Shown in pieces: positions 42,890-55,177 of a stretch of 64,000 bases of DNA. A program made the translations under genes and the position numbers. The DNA is from Selaginella tamariscina (taxonomy: Eukaryota; Streptophyta; Lycopodiopsida; Selaginellales; Selaginellaceae): positions 62,001 through 126,000 of the forward strand of contig PUQB01000273.1 of assembly GCA_003024785.1 (NCBI GenBank). The letters are read 5' to 3'. The notes under the pieces were generated by a model. The model did not search any database. It was not told the origin of the DNA and saw only the letters and a list, made by a program, of their open reading frames with translations. How positions within the stretch are numbered: the first letter of the stretch is position 1; each line of letters begins with the position of its first letter.

Positions 42890-43865
42890 AATGACCAGGC
42901 TTGTTACAATTATAACATTTCACGACCCCGCCTGAACGGGGGGAGCAGACTTTGGAGCCGATCCTTTGGCCTGCTGAGGTGGTAACGCCAATTTTCCGAA
43001 ATCCGGTGGGTCTTGATGTGTCCGAAAACTTAAACTACGACAAAGGGACTTGCACTTCGAATTGATGATTGATCTGGTCGCCTATCAAACCTTCTGAACC
43101 CAGACTTTGGAGGAAACCTCCTTGGTTTAGGTTTTGCTTCCTCCCCTTTGTACAAGTCTTCTAACGACATGCCATAAGCAACCTTTTGAGCTGCCTCTTG
43201 ACATTCCCGATAGCTTGTTGGCTTGTACCTTAAGATTTCCCTTCGCGTTTCTCATTCAAGCTAGCCATGAAGCAACTTCGAGCTTCATCATCGCTCATAT
43301 TTGGCACCAATCGCCGTACACTTTCGAATCGATAAACGTGGTCCATTGGACTTCCCCGAACTCCCTGTTGACAAAGTGCCAGGTCACGCAATCGCAAACC
43401 GAGATCATCCGGCATATACTGCTTTTTGATCTCCTTTTTCATGTGCTTCCAGCTGTTTCGGTATCCACGTTCACCTTCAACAATTCGCCACCAAGTCTTA
43501 GCTTCTTCTTTAAGAAACTGCTTGGCACATGCAACCTTTTCTGTCTTTCTCACGGAAGCAGCCTCGAAATAGCTTTCCATATCATACAACCAGTCATCCA
43601 AAACCTTGTAATCCTTTGAACCCATGAAATTCGAAGGCTTTACCGGTTTGAATTTACTGGGACCTCCACCACCTACTTTCGAAGAATCTGATTCAGAGGA
43701 ACCTGACTCTGAGTCATGCTTCTTCTTCTTTTTCCGTGTGTCTGGTTGCGGAACATCTGGCACCGTATTCGTTGGAATCGAAAACGGCAACATTATCGAT
43801 TTGTCGTTCAACCCCAAACATCCCCTCGAAGTTCGTTTAGGGCATCCATCATTATTTCTCGCCAA
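42880..43865 (-). pseudogene. Element F gag
   Basis: The frame 43865-43230 contains a retrotransposon gag domain (SNFMGSKDYKVLDDWLYDME, ACAKQFLKEEAKTWWR, SPMDHVYRFESV). A poly-Lys stretch at about 43735-43720 precedes it. A likely zinc knuckle, KCYNCNKPGHFAKES, lies near 42895-42930; its last Cys codon is changed to Ser, which would weaken zinc binding. Stops and shifts lie between the two parts (43230-42940). Confidence 0.8.
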
Positions 43866-44290
43866 CCAGGTCGTTGTCTAACCTAGGGGGTCGACCTGGA
43901 TCAGCCTCATCCATCTCCTCATTTTGAGCCTCTGCGACAGCCCTCTCTGCCTCAGGCTCTGGTTGCTTTCTTTGCTCATCGTATTGAACCCTAGTTCAAC
44001 ACTCGGAGAATATGCTTGGAATATTCCCAATTAAGTTGGAAACACCCTGCACAGGTTGTACACCCACACACATCAGCTTAAACTAGCATAAGACTTTCGG
44101 ACATACCTAGAATCTCACGCCGACTCACTGAGCAAGTGTTCTCCGAAGTTTGACAACTCACAGGATCAAACTCTCTGCGCAGAATACAGACATGTCAACC
44201 GAAAGCGATAGAGTATATCAAGAATTTAGAGTTATCTAAACATTGAAACACCCTATGACTTAAGGCAGTCCTACTGACCGCAGAGAACTT

Positions 44291-44303
44291 GCTCCGATAC
44301 CAA
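44291..44303 (-). other. Primer-binding site of element F (tRNA-iMet-like)
   Basis: Minus-strand TTGGTATCGGAGC, two bases after the LTR end, the same one-mismatch variant of the initiator tRNA-Met site as in element C. Confidence 0.85.
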
Positions 44304-44304
44304 T

Positions 44305-45248
44305 TGTCAGAGTTTTTACCTGGTGCCACAAAGGCGGCTTGCCAGGTGCCAACCCTGGAATCCCCTCTCTGGAAACCCCACGGAATCTGGTAAAGTAACC
44401 CGTATTAGGAACCCAACCCTTAGGAACTTAAACCCTAACTGACCAAGTCCACGAACGAGACTCACCTTGTGAATCAGGATGCAACTAGCCGAGCTAGGTG
44501 TCGTTCCTAGCTTGGCGTGGTTGAGGCGGCCGGAGCAAGGCCTCAACCACTAGTTTGCGGAACGTGAACTCGGGCAATGCCTTTGAGCTTGCGAGCAGGT
44601 TTTCGGACCAAGGAATCTGACTAACTCCTTGGAAGTGACTACCCCGTCTCAAAGGCAAGATCCTGCCAACGATAAGGATAGTCTAACCCTAGGGTGGGTT
44701 GTACCCCTGTCGTGTGGAAGTTTGGGCGGCACAACAGAGGGTTGCACCTTGACGACACAAGCTTAGCTTGCACCGGTAGGAGGTTAACGAGCTCTCTTTT
44801 GAACCCAGGAAGCCTCACTACATATACTCTACCTTATTTATGTGACGGACCCCCCCCCCCCTGTTTACCTAAATGAGTAAGTGGGCTGGCACGGAAATGC
44901 CAGCCCTTAGAGAAAATGGTTGTCCTAACCTAACCCTAAACCTAACCCCTAGGGGGGGGTTTAGGGCGTGGGGTTAGGGCAACCCTAGGGTTAGGTCAAC
45001 CCTAGGGGTGTCTTGACAAGCTATACTTTTAACGGAAAACCTACTTTGAACATCAAACCAAAGGAGAGTTTTTAGAAGGTAAGTACTACCTTTGCCTAGA
45101 GTTTCTCAAGGTACCTAGTGACAGCCGGCCAGACTACCCCTAAACACCGGGCTATTTCTCACTACAACTAGGGTTCGTCACACAACTCGATAGGTAACAA
45201 CAGTCAAACCCTAAAGTAAAGGGTCGAGTCATAGTAAAACTTATGACA
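44305..45248 (-). repeat. 5' LTR of element F (944 bp)
   Basis: Minus-strand start TGTCATAAGTTTTACTATGA, end CAGGTAAAAACTCTGACA. The first part is homologous to the C LTR (CTATGACTCGACCC, G-run region at 44852-44862, CCTAGGGTT words). The last roughly 450 bases differ entirely from C, and the C-type G-boxes are absent. The two families have therefore exchanged or replaced the 3' part of the LTR. Confidence 0.85.
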
Positions 45249-45731
45249 GCACCAATAGAAAAGCAACGAACTCAATCATGAACCTAGGAGTTCCCCTACA
45301 TGTACTACTTAATATATGTGATAGAACCCCCCCCCCCCTCCCCAAACCGTTTTTCTGTTTACATAAGTGGGTTGGCATGGAAACTCACTTCTAGAGGGTG
45401 AGCTAATTAATGACCCATTGACCCCTAAACCCTAACCTATCAAACCTAGGGGTATTTCTAAACATATCCGACATGCTGAACTCACCAAAACTAACCATTA
45501 ACCCAACCGAAACACAAAAATGGGGTAAGAATTTTCTAGAAGGTAAGTGTTACCTTCGCTTAGAGTTTCTCGTAATATCTAAGGACAGTCGGCCGAACTA
45601 CCCTTAAACACCTAAGTGCACCAAGCAGGGTTGTTTCCCACTACATCTAAGGCTTATCAACATAGTTCAGTAGGTAACAGTAGTCAACATCCAAAGTAAA
45701 GAGGAGTTATAGTAAAAACTATGACATTGTG

Positions 45732-46654
45732 GGTCCTTCCTTGCAAATGCTCTACAACACTTGAAAGTCATATCCACATCTACATTGCCTTTTGGATGCT
45801 ACAACTATTGTTGATATCCCTCCTCAAATCGAAAATTGTAGACTTGGATGTCCTACGACCCACTACCATGATATGCTTTTCTACCAAACATACTTGCATG
45901 TGCTTACGATGATTGTTAGAAGGGCAATGGATTGAATTGATGTTGTGTGAACTTTGGTACTTGTGCCATGGGTTCGTCCTACTCAAGATTCCTGAAATGG
46001 ATCGTTGGTTATACATAATCGTCTGAGATGGAATATCTTGGAATGAATCTAATTCCAAAACATTCCACTCCTCCTCTGGTTGTTCCACATGTTCCAATGC
46101 TATTGCCTTTCCTTGCCATGTGCTTCCCTCGATGTGGCAATGACCTCTTCCAATGGAACCATTACTAAGGATTGCATCATGGATAACAACTTACCTAATC
46201 ACAACAGCTAGGGAACAAATTTCTACTCTGTTTTTGTCTCTTGCTGCTTCTCATCTCCGTTCAACCCCGCCATCGGTTCCTCCGGAGATTGACTCTCATA
46301 TCGACACTTTGGCCTCACTTTTCCCACTCTCCTATTTCTCCTTAGTCCTCTATTCCTATTTCACTTCCTTTGGCTCCTCTTCATCTTGATTCTCCGCAAG
46401 TTCCTCCTCCAACATAGTGACTTCTTGGTTATCATCATCATCCTCCCCAGATCCACCACCATAGCCTTCTCTATAGAGGTGTCATGGGTCCTTGAGGATT
46501 TCAACTTTGCTCCCTTAATTACTGACCTCATTGTTCACTTTGCCAAAATGGGTCTTTCCACCTTCGGTTCTTCTTCTTAGGAGTCTTCTCTACTTGCTTC
46601 TCTACCTCCATGTGAAAATCACTCTCCAACTTTTTTATCTTGGGCTCGAGCTCC
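45732..46654. other. No gene recognised
   Basis: Mixed-composition sequence between the H solo LTR and the K fossil. A minus frame at 46097-45780 and a Lys-rich minus segment near 46630-46560 (EKQVEKTPKKKNRR-type) hint at degraded coding DNA. It could be the upstream end of another element, but I see no diagnostic motif. Confidence 0.4.
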
Positions 46655-48960
46655 TGTCAGAAACCAAGTCGAAATAAGCTGGATTACAGAGATCAGAACA
46701 AGACAAGAGGCTTAACTCCTAAACTGGCATTGAACTGGAATACTTAACCCTAACTGCATCCACTCTTATATACTATAAGAAAAGCCAAATCTGGACTTAA
46801 CTAAATTTAGTGACCCTTATTCTTATCCTGGACTTGGCTAAATTTAATTATTCTTATCCATATTTTATATGTATATGTATATGTATCCTTATCCATATCC
46901 CCCTTCTCAAGAGCCAAGCTTGTCCGGATACCTACGATGAAACTCATTAACAACATCCCAAGCATGTTATAAATTTGTTACGGGTACGTTCACTTGGAGG
47001 GTAGCCAACCCAATCAACCTAGTAATAGAGTCGGTAGCAAAAGAACTTGAAGTCCAGGATTTTGTTGACTTCATATTCCAAATCATTATCAATTGTAACT
47101 AGAGCTGGATGTGGTAAAGTTTCATCAGGAAGCATGTTCAGATGGTATGGCTCAAGAAAAAAACATGGAATATCGAATGAATGTGCATCAAAGAAGGAAT
47201 CTCCAGCCAATAAACCACATCGTTGATATGAGATGCCATCAGAAACGAGTCGAGGCATTGTAGTCAAACTTTTCACAAGGTCACATAGTCTTGATATTGC
47301 ATCGAAGAAGCCAGACTTGTTCACTAACCTAATAAATTGGATTGTCTTTATGATATTGATCAGCATTTATCTTTTGATGTTCTTGTGCCTCTAGAATATG
47401 TTGATGAAGTGTAACTTGGACATATTGAAGATGGTCAAGTCGATCTTCGGTAAATGGATTTATTGAACTCTCAAGTGTATCAAAACTCCATCATGAATGT
47501 TGACCTGTCAAGGCATAGAAGGGTGACATATTAGTTGAGGCATGCTTAGAGTTGTTGTAGGAGAACTCAACTAAGGGCAATAGCAATAACCAATCGTACT
47601 ATTGGTAATTGATGAAGCACCATAAATACTTTTGCGAGTCTAGATAGTGCATTCCAATTGACCATTAAATTTTGAATGATAACCCAAAAATAATGACCTC
47701 TTAATTTTGAGTAGCTTGAGAAGTCATTGTTAAAACTTGGTAATAAACTGTAGACCATGATCGCTGACAATGTTGTCAGGGAATCCATATAGCCGAAAAA
47801 TGTTCTTCATAACTAAGTCAATTGTCTCTTCACTAGAAATAGTTTTCATACACGGTAGGAAGTGAGCCATCTTAATAAAATAGTCCACAACGACGAGAAT
47901 ATTGTCAAATCCTTAAGTTGGTGCCAAATCATTCATAAAGTCCATTGAGATGCAAGACCAAAGCGTTATTGGAGCTGGAAGCAGTTGAAGGAGACCATAT
48001 GGGTGATGACAGAGTGAGTACAGATGTCACAAGTACAAATAAATTCTTTCACTGATTGGCATAGTTGGGGCCACCAATAGTTATGGCTGATTAGTTCCAC
48101 TGTTTTTGTAACGCCAAAGTGATTAATAAGCGAGTATTATGATGAGATTGTAGCACTTAAAGTTGAGCGTCACTTGGTGGAATATAAACCAAGTTGTTAT
48201 GGAGAAGCATACTATTAGCGAATCGGAACAAATTATAGTCAAGTTGTGAGACAAATGGAGTGTTACATGCAAGGTGACTCAAGATATCTTGAGCTAGTGG
48301 ATCGAAGACAAGTTTAGAGTGGATAGTGTCAAGAAGGCCGGAGTCAAAGGGTGTAACATGAATGGCGAGTGCTTGGAGGTGTTTAGATCAAGTACCACTT
48401 GCTTTTGTTGGTCAAACTTGATGTCACCATACACTCATTGTGAAAGTGCGTCGAATTGAACTTGTTGAGTGTCGTGTTGATACTTGATCTTGAAGTCAAA
48501 CCGAGAGAGGATCTGATGGATCCAACAAGCTTAACATCGATTTAAAACTTGAGTCTGAAAGAAGTAAATCAAGTTCTGATAATTAGTGAAGATGGTTACC
48601 TTGTGCAGGGAGCCTTCAAGAAACCTTCAAAAAACCTTCACCACTCTTGGAAGTAATCCACGATAACTAGAAGTTCCTTGTCATGAATCTAATAGTTGAT
48701 CTTTGTAGCTGTGAATTTGCACGAGTAGAATGCTACGGGTAAAGATCATTGTCGGAGCCATACTAATAAAGAATACCACCTAAAGCAAAGTTAAATCCAT
48801 CTATCTCCATCACAAAGGGTTTGGATAGGTCAGGGTGAAGCAAGATCAAAGCCGAGGTAAAAGCAAACTTGAGTGTGATAAATGCATTCTCAACCTCCAA
48901 CAACGATTTTCAGGATCATAAACCACGAGATCAAAAAATCATTGGTTTAATGTACACATT
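46655..48960 (-). mobile_element. Element K: ancient gypsy pol fossil with putative 3' LTR
   Basis: Minus-strand blocks remain recognisable despite many stops. The integrase core has SMDFMNDLAPT, VVVDYFIKMAHFLPCMK and GFPDNIVSDHGLQF (about 47960-47730). The integrase end has FFLEPYHLNMLPDETLPHP with DLEYEVNKILDFK (47160-47040). RNase H and RT traces reach about 48960. A purine tract (CTTGAGAAGGGGG, 46917-46905) is followed on the minus strand by about 250 bases ending GGTTTCTGACA at 46655, a plausible 3' LTR. Clearly older than A, D, E, F or G. Confidence 0.8.
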
Positions 48961-50512
48961 GATTTACTCAAAGAAAGATGGAGACTCCAAATCTGATGGA
49001 GAAAGATCCATATTCTTCTATGACGAGATGAAGTCATTAGTTTTAATACAATATTGACATCGAATTTAATGATATTATATATTATTATATATATCCTTAC
49101 TCATCTACACTTCCATGATGTGGCAAAGCATGGTTGAAATTGGGGTCATAGCGTAAATTGCCTATCAACTTGCATTCATTAGATCGGACACAACTTGTTC
49201 TTTGTTCAATTCAGTATGATAGTGTCAATTATGTTTAATTGAGGTCAAAGTTCTGTGTTGTGCAACTTTTGTTTGGCGATTTGTTATTATCTTATGTTGT
49301 GCAGCTTCTCATCTTTCTCTACAAATTTCATGTGTTCGTCATTGGAAATGAGATCATAGATGCTCATTGGGGTTTTACCAAACACCACAGTTGTAGTTGA
49401 GCTGCCACATTCTGCAACAGTGATTCAGAAGTGCTTGTCTAGAAAGAAGAGCACAAACCAAGAAGGGGGAGTCAAATGTAACATGCAGCAAGAGCTTGTC
49501 ATCTATAGGTTAAAATGATTGGTTTCTCTTTGATGAGTCTTTGGTGCAATACATTATACATAGATCCACAATATTATATATATATATATTTGAAAATTAT
49601 ACTTCAACAAAGATAAAATTGTCTTGAGACATTATACTTCAAGAAGGAAAATATAGCTCTAAGACTAAGTTCTAAAACAATAAGAAGATCAATAACCTTT
49701 CGCATGGAACAAATGAAGTTTTGCAAGTCGTTCTATTCACACCTTCAAGTACTAGTGCATCATTTAAATTCATTTCCATCTCTTTTACACATCTTTTTCA
49801 ACCTTCTCTAGATATTGCAGATCTACACTTATATCTTCATGTGCTTTCATCCTTAAAAAGTGCATTCAAATGTGCTTGATGAGTATCTCCTTTGTTATTT
49901 ATCAGCATGATATGTGTGATTGGATCTAAATAAGACATCATGAACTCCTTAGGAATCCCCTAAGAAATATAAAACAATGAAACACACACTCAGATATGAA
50001 TTAGATATAACTTCTCTATACATATTTGTTTAATAATTACATCCTTTATTTAACTCTCTCAGTGCATTTTCTCTCGGTAATTTTTTTAAAAAGGACCAAC
50101 ACAAACACACACTCACACATGCATAGTTACTCACTAGCATGTTGAAGGAGTTCTATGTGAAATGTAAAATAGCTATGGGATGTTCAGATTGAAATCAGGA
50201 TGCTTCTTCATATGCTTGTGCGTTTGATGTGCTATTGACTTTCATCATTGAAAGAATGGCCAGACTAGCAAATTCAAGATGGGGTTGCTTGCCCTTGAGC
50301 ACTATATGACAAGGAGGTTTCTACATGGGTTCATGGGGGCCCGCAAAGACCATCTCATCCTTGTGCACATGTTCCTCAGTGTCACTATGACTCTCACAAA
50401 TGTCATCTTCTAGATCTACCACTACATGTGGTCCTCGCTTCTTGTCTGCCAATTTCTTAGTTGGAGGTGTTTCAATTGCTTCCTTGTTAAAATTTGACCT
50501 TGTCCTATGCTA
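48961..50512. other. AT-rich intergenic stretch, nothing recognised
   Basis: Short ORFs only, with low-complexity TATATA tracts (49575-49590). No protein motif or RNA gene found on either strand. Confidence 0.6.
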
Positions 50513-50520
50513 GTTAGAAC

Positions 50521-50648
50521 CAGTGATATATGCAGTAGTAAAAAAATGCTACGGATTAGTAATTAAACTAGATTAATAATTAGTAAACTAGTAGTTAGAT
50601 TAAATTAAACATATCCGTAGCATTTTTTGACTACGGATTTAATCACTG
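50521..50648. mobile_element. 128-bp hAT-type MITE
   Basis: Terminal inverted repeats of about 38 bp start CAGTGAT and include a shared AAAAAATGCTACGGAT block. Flanking eight-base duplications are perfect: GTTAGAAC at 50513-50520 and 50649-50656. Eight-base duplications with CAGTG ends are the signature of hAT elements. The 55-base centre is AT-rich and has no ORF. Confidence 0.9.
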
Positions 50649-50726
50649 GTTAGAACTATCTATATCCTTCTGGATCAAACTCAGAGAATAATATGACTAA
50701 TTACACATAAAATATATACTCTATCG

Positions 50727-50852
50727 GACCATCACTAAATACCCAAGTGCATTAAACAGGCATGTTTCTTCTTCATTAGATTTATCAACATAGTTCAATA
50801 AGTAACAATAATTAACTCGAAGTAAAAATATAAGTCATAGTAAAAACTATGA
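50727..50852 (-). repeat. Fragment of a C-family LTR (5' end, reversed)
   Basis: Matches the start of the C LTR in reverse, from the region of CACTTGGGTATCTGGTGATG to TAGTAAAAACTATGAC at 50852. It is more diverged than H or J, so it is an older insertion relic. Confidence 0.75.
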
Positions 50853-50859
50853 CTTCAAG

Positions 50860-52440
50860 CAATTTAATTCTAAAAGAACATATCATTGTTGACCATTGCT
50901 AAATTAAAACAGTAGAAATGTCATGGCTACCCCTCTATTGTATGCAACTTAGTTTATTGTGCAAAAGATTTTACTAACTCGAAGGGAGGAAATGAAGCTA
51001 AATGTTTGTATGGATTCTTCATGATTAAAATTGTTCAATCAAATGGCTCTAACTTTGAAGAACTTATTAAGAACCTCAAAATTATTGTTCTTACTCAAGG
51101 GCTTGAGACTCTCGAGATGGATGTGGTTAACCATATGCTTAGCTTATTTAAATAATTGATTGTGATGTGACTAGAACCATCATAATAAAGGCATAAAACA
51201 TTCATCCTATGGCATTGTTTCTCATATGCAATTAAGGGTCCAAGATGTCAAGTTTGAATTGTTAATATATTGTATTATTGCTGTTGTATAAGTGTACTTA
51301 TGTCTTAATTAAGATATTTGGAATTGCGTTAAATGACACTCAAGTAGTCGATTATTGCCCCATAATTTGGATAAGGGACTTTGATTCCTCATAGAATGTC
51401 AAAAGAAAATCTTTGACACCATTGTATAATCCTTATCAAAATTAATCCATTAAGGCCCATGGATATCACACACAAACTCAAAGGCATAAATAAATGTAAA
51501 ATGAATTATTATGCAAACATTGTGTTATTAAAATATTTTTTGAATTCCTAAGTAAAATTTTCAAATTGTCCACAAGAGAGAAAGCTTTCTCTAGAATGGG
51601 AGAAACCATGATTGTGTAATATTAATGAATTGACTAAACTTATTTTTAATTAATTATTAAAGTAATAACAGTTAAAATTCATTTGAATAATCAAATTATA
51701 CTTGGTTCATGAGCCATCAAATTAAGACCTTGTATCGTGACAAACTTACCTTAGCATTGGACTCTCAATGCATGTGACAGTACATAAGCTTGAAGATTTA
51801 CTTTGTAGTTGTTGCACTCGTTATGATAACTTGTCCACTGCTTTATTAGTTTTTTGATTATTTTTATTATCCTATTACTTTTTAAGGTTAATCACTTTTA
51901 AGGTTAATGAATTGGACTTTCTTATTCACTAATCTTTTATCTTTTATCATTAATTAGTGATTTTCTAATTGTGAATCAGATGCAGTTCAAATAACATACA
52001 ATTGTAACATTGTCGACTATTGTTTTAGCACAAGCACCACATAGTTGACAAGGGTTAACTAGAAAAGATATTAATGGGTCGGTCAAATGGGATAAATTGG
52101 TTGGTTTTTAAGATGAAAACTTCAACTGAAATGTGTAAAATGTTCCACATTGTAGTTAAAAAGCTAAATATGAAATACTATAATGAAATTGAAAATTTAA
52201 ATAAGTAATTACTAATTACTTAATAATAATTCCCGTACAACTCATAGTCATCTATGTATGTAAATATAAGCTTACATACTAGGGCTCGTGCTTAGTAACA
52301 GATATACATATGTGTGTGTCCCCTATTTATTTTACTTAAACCATATAATAATTTGTGTCATAAATAAATTACAATATTTTGTGTGAGAGAGTTTCTACAT
52401 TCACATAATTCAATAAAGAAAAATGAATAAGGGGCATTAC
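50860..52440. other. AT-rich intergenic stretch, nothing recognised
   Basis: No ORF or repeat of note. It separates element debris from the small heat shock-like gene. Confidence 0.6.
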
Positions 52441-52444
52441 TAAC

Positions 52445-55138
52445 CGTTAATAATCCGGGGCGTGGCTTTGGGACCTTAAGAATGGTAACAGTGAGCACAC
52501 CATTATTCACCTCAGCCTTTGTACTCTCAACGTTAGTGAATTCCGGCAGCTTGAACTTGCATAGAAATCCACCGTAAAATCTCTCCACACGGTGCCACCT
52601 GTCCACGCACGTCTGTCCTCCTTTCCTACGTTTGGCCACGTATTTGCAGGCGCGAGCCCTCGTCAACCTCGATATCCATCTCCTCTTTGCTCACCCCAGG
52701 AATATCTGCTTTAAACGGGTCTCGACCCAGTCCACACGTGTTGAATCTGGAGTCTCAAAGTTGTTGATGACTGGGATGAATATGTTCTTCCTGCACAAAA
52801 CCCATATTAATTAACATGCATATATTGAGCACATACACGTACTGCAGGAAGAGCATAAAAGCATCATGCAAGGGTACCAAAACGTTTCATGTAATAAACA
52901 CAGCATCTATCTATATAAAAATAATGATGTGTAAGCTTACCCCTCTTCTTCGTTTACATGCTTCAGAGTGCATGGAGTCTCTCCTCTTGCAGCCCTTCTC
53001 ACCTTCACAAGACATAACATGCGAGACTGAGATATGTCGTTTATTTCTTGAGGGTTTGGAGTCACTGGTGAATCCTTTTGTTTGTTTCTTGAGGTTTCCC
53101 TTACTGATGAGCATTTCCTGCAAATTTAAAATCAAGTAATCATAATCTTGTAATACTTGTATGAGAGTGTTTTCTATACATACACTTTTGACGAGTAATT
53201 TCCTGAAAATAAAGACACAGTTATCCCCCCCCTTCTCTCTCTCTCTCTCTCTATTCTATATCTATAAACACACACCTTCCGAGCTTCAGGTATAGAGAAT
53301 TGAAGTACTGCCATGGTATGTTGTCAACATCCTGTCCACCTGCTTACCATAATATATATATATATATATATATTCAATTAAATGTCACATTTTTTCTTAA
53401 TTATGTTAAGAGTACTTTGTTTGATTCTCTTTGCGTACTTATGCATACTCACAAAACAAACATATATGCGCAGGCTAATATAGCAGAGACACAATACAAT
53501 ATCTAAGATAAATTCATATATAATACCCTCTCTCTCTCTAACTCACACACACATACTAGGTTTTCTTGCTCCAAGCTCCTTAACACTTGCATCTAGCTTC
53601 AGCCGTTTATACGAAGGTTCTATGGCAAACTCGTCTTTCCCACAGCTTAGCATTCATATGCTCGTTGGTCCGCTTGATGTGGTGCCTAAAACCATAGTCC
53701 ACATGAGTATTACACTGTTATTCAAGTGATAAACATGTACATGACATTGTCAAGTTGTGTGATGTGTGTGCAGAAATTCTTAATATTTGAATATTTGTTA
53801 ATGTGTGGTATAAAGCAGATAATCTTTTAACACTGACAAATTACCACACACATACACACACAAACGTGTGCCTCATAAAAATTTATAAAGAAAATGATAT
53901 CCACTCAGGGTCACCTAAACTCCTTTATTAACCATGTTTACACACAAATGCACATATGCTGCCTTAACAATGTATACATGTACGGTATTAATTCCAAAAA
54001 TCAACTTGAGAACTAATCACTAAAAACGGAAACTATAAAGAACCCCGTTCTGGGAATGAGTCGGGAATATTTCCCGTAAAGAAAATTCCCCTAGAATATT
54101 CTAAGGAATCAATTAGATATTACCTGTAAGAAATACCTTTGAACTTTGAAGCTTCTTCGTTTGCCTCCCGTTTTGTCCTGCAAACTCTGCCTTCGCTTTC
54201 TGCTCACATAAACATGGTGTATACTACGACACATCATTGGAAATACATGCATTTACGTATTGTATATACGCTGTATATCTTTGGTCTGATACAATCGTTG
54301 ATATGTACATGTACATATGCTTATCAACATATGTGATACATATGCATATATATACATACATGTATATAGTGCAACACACACACACACACACACACGTATA
54401 CGCACAAGGTAAACAATATAAACATCCATAATGTACTTTGTCATATTCATGTATATGATTAATATATGTATGCCATATGTGTGTGCCTAAATATCTCATA
54501 TTGTATTATGTATGTGCACATCTCTAGCTCGCCTTTAGTTTCATTAAGTTCTTTCTCTGTATCCACAAAACGCTCATATAGCTGGTGAATCGCATGCTTC
54601 ATCAAGCTTAACGGTTTAGCTAGCACTGCAAGAGAATGTCTATATTATCATAGTCTGCTTCTGTTTCCACTGGTGCTCCTACTGACATGCCATGTTATCT
54701 TACAAACTGTTATGGATTGTATGATTGTGCATACAGTTAAATATATATGTTTCATTATTAGATTGATGAGTAGGATGTCCACACAGTTCTGTATGTTATG
54801 TATATGTACATAGACTATACATGTTAATTATAAACATACACACACTTCTACTTACTCTCATTCTCTATAGAGCCGACGTAGAAACTCCATCTGCTTCCGC
54901 ACTGATTTTGGAAACTGGATAAAAGATTGTATATGAACATGTGCCTGTCTATGTATGTATGTATGTATCTATTTATATATATGTCTATATATATATATAA
55001 GAAATGAATACACGCTTGTTGCCTTGAATGTTCTACATTATCACACTTTTAAAAAAATATTCTTGTATGTAAGGAGAAACCTGTTAAATACACTTTACAT
55101 ATAAACAAAAAACGTATATTATTTTTTAAAAATAAATC

Positions 55139-55177
<39 letters not shown>

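Larger units (their letters stand above)
38282..45248 (-). mobile_element. Element F: minus-strand Ty3/gypsy chromovirus inserted in H
   Basis: On the minus strand: 5' LTR 45248-44305, tRNA-iMet-like PBS, gag, protease, RT, RNase H, integrase, degenerate chromodomain, 3' tail and 3' LTR (39012-38282, truncated). The five-base duplication GCACC (38277-38281 and 45249-45253) lies inside solo LTR H, proving the order of insertion. Its LTR start and 3' tail are shared with C, so it is a close coding relative of the LARD. Many indels make it inactive now. Confidence 0.9.
37082..45726 (-). mobile_element. H: solo LTR of the element C family, split by element F
   Basis: 37082-38281 matches, in reverse, the 3' half of the C LTR (G-box/CACGTG end, CTAGGG words), and 45249-45726 matches its 5' half up to AAAAACTATGACA. 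Joined, they make one LTR of about 1.68 kb. It is flanked by a perfect five-base duplication TTGTG (37077-37081 and 45727-45731) and has no internal domain, so it is a solo LTR left by recombination between two LTRs. Confidence 0.85.

Noticed and set aside
54224-54499. 91-codon Tyr/Cys/Ile-rich ORF
   Set aside because: Made by an (AC)n microsatellite and TATAC-rich DNA within an intron.
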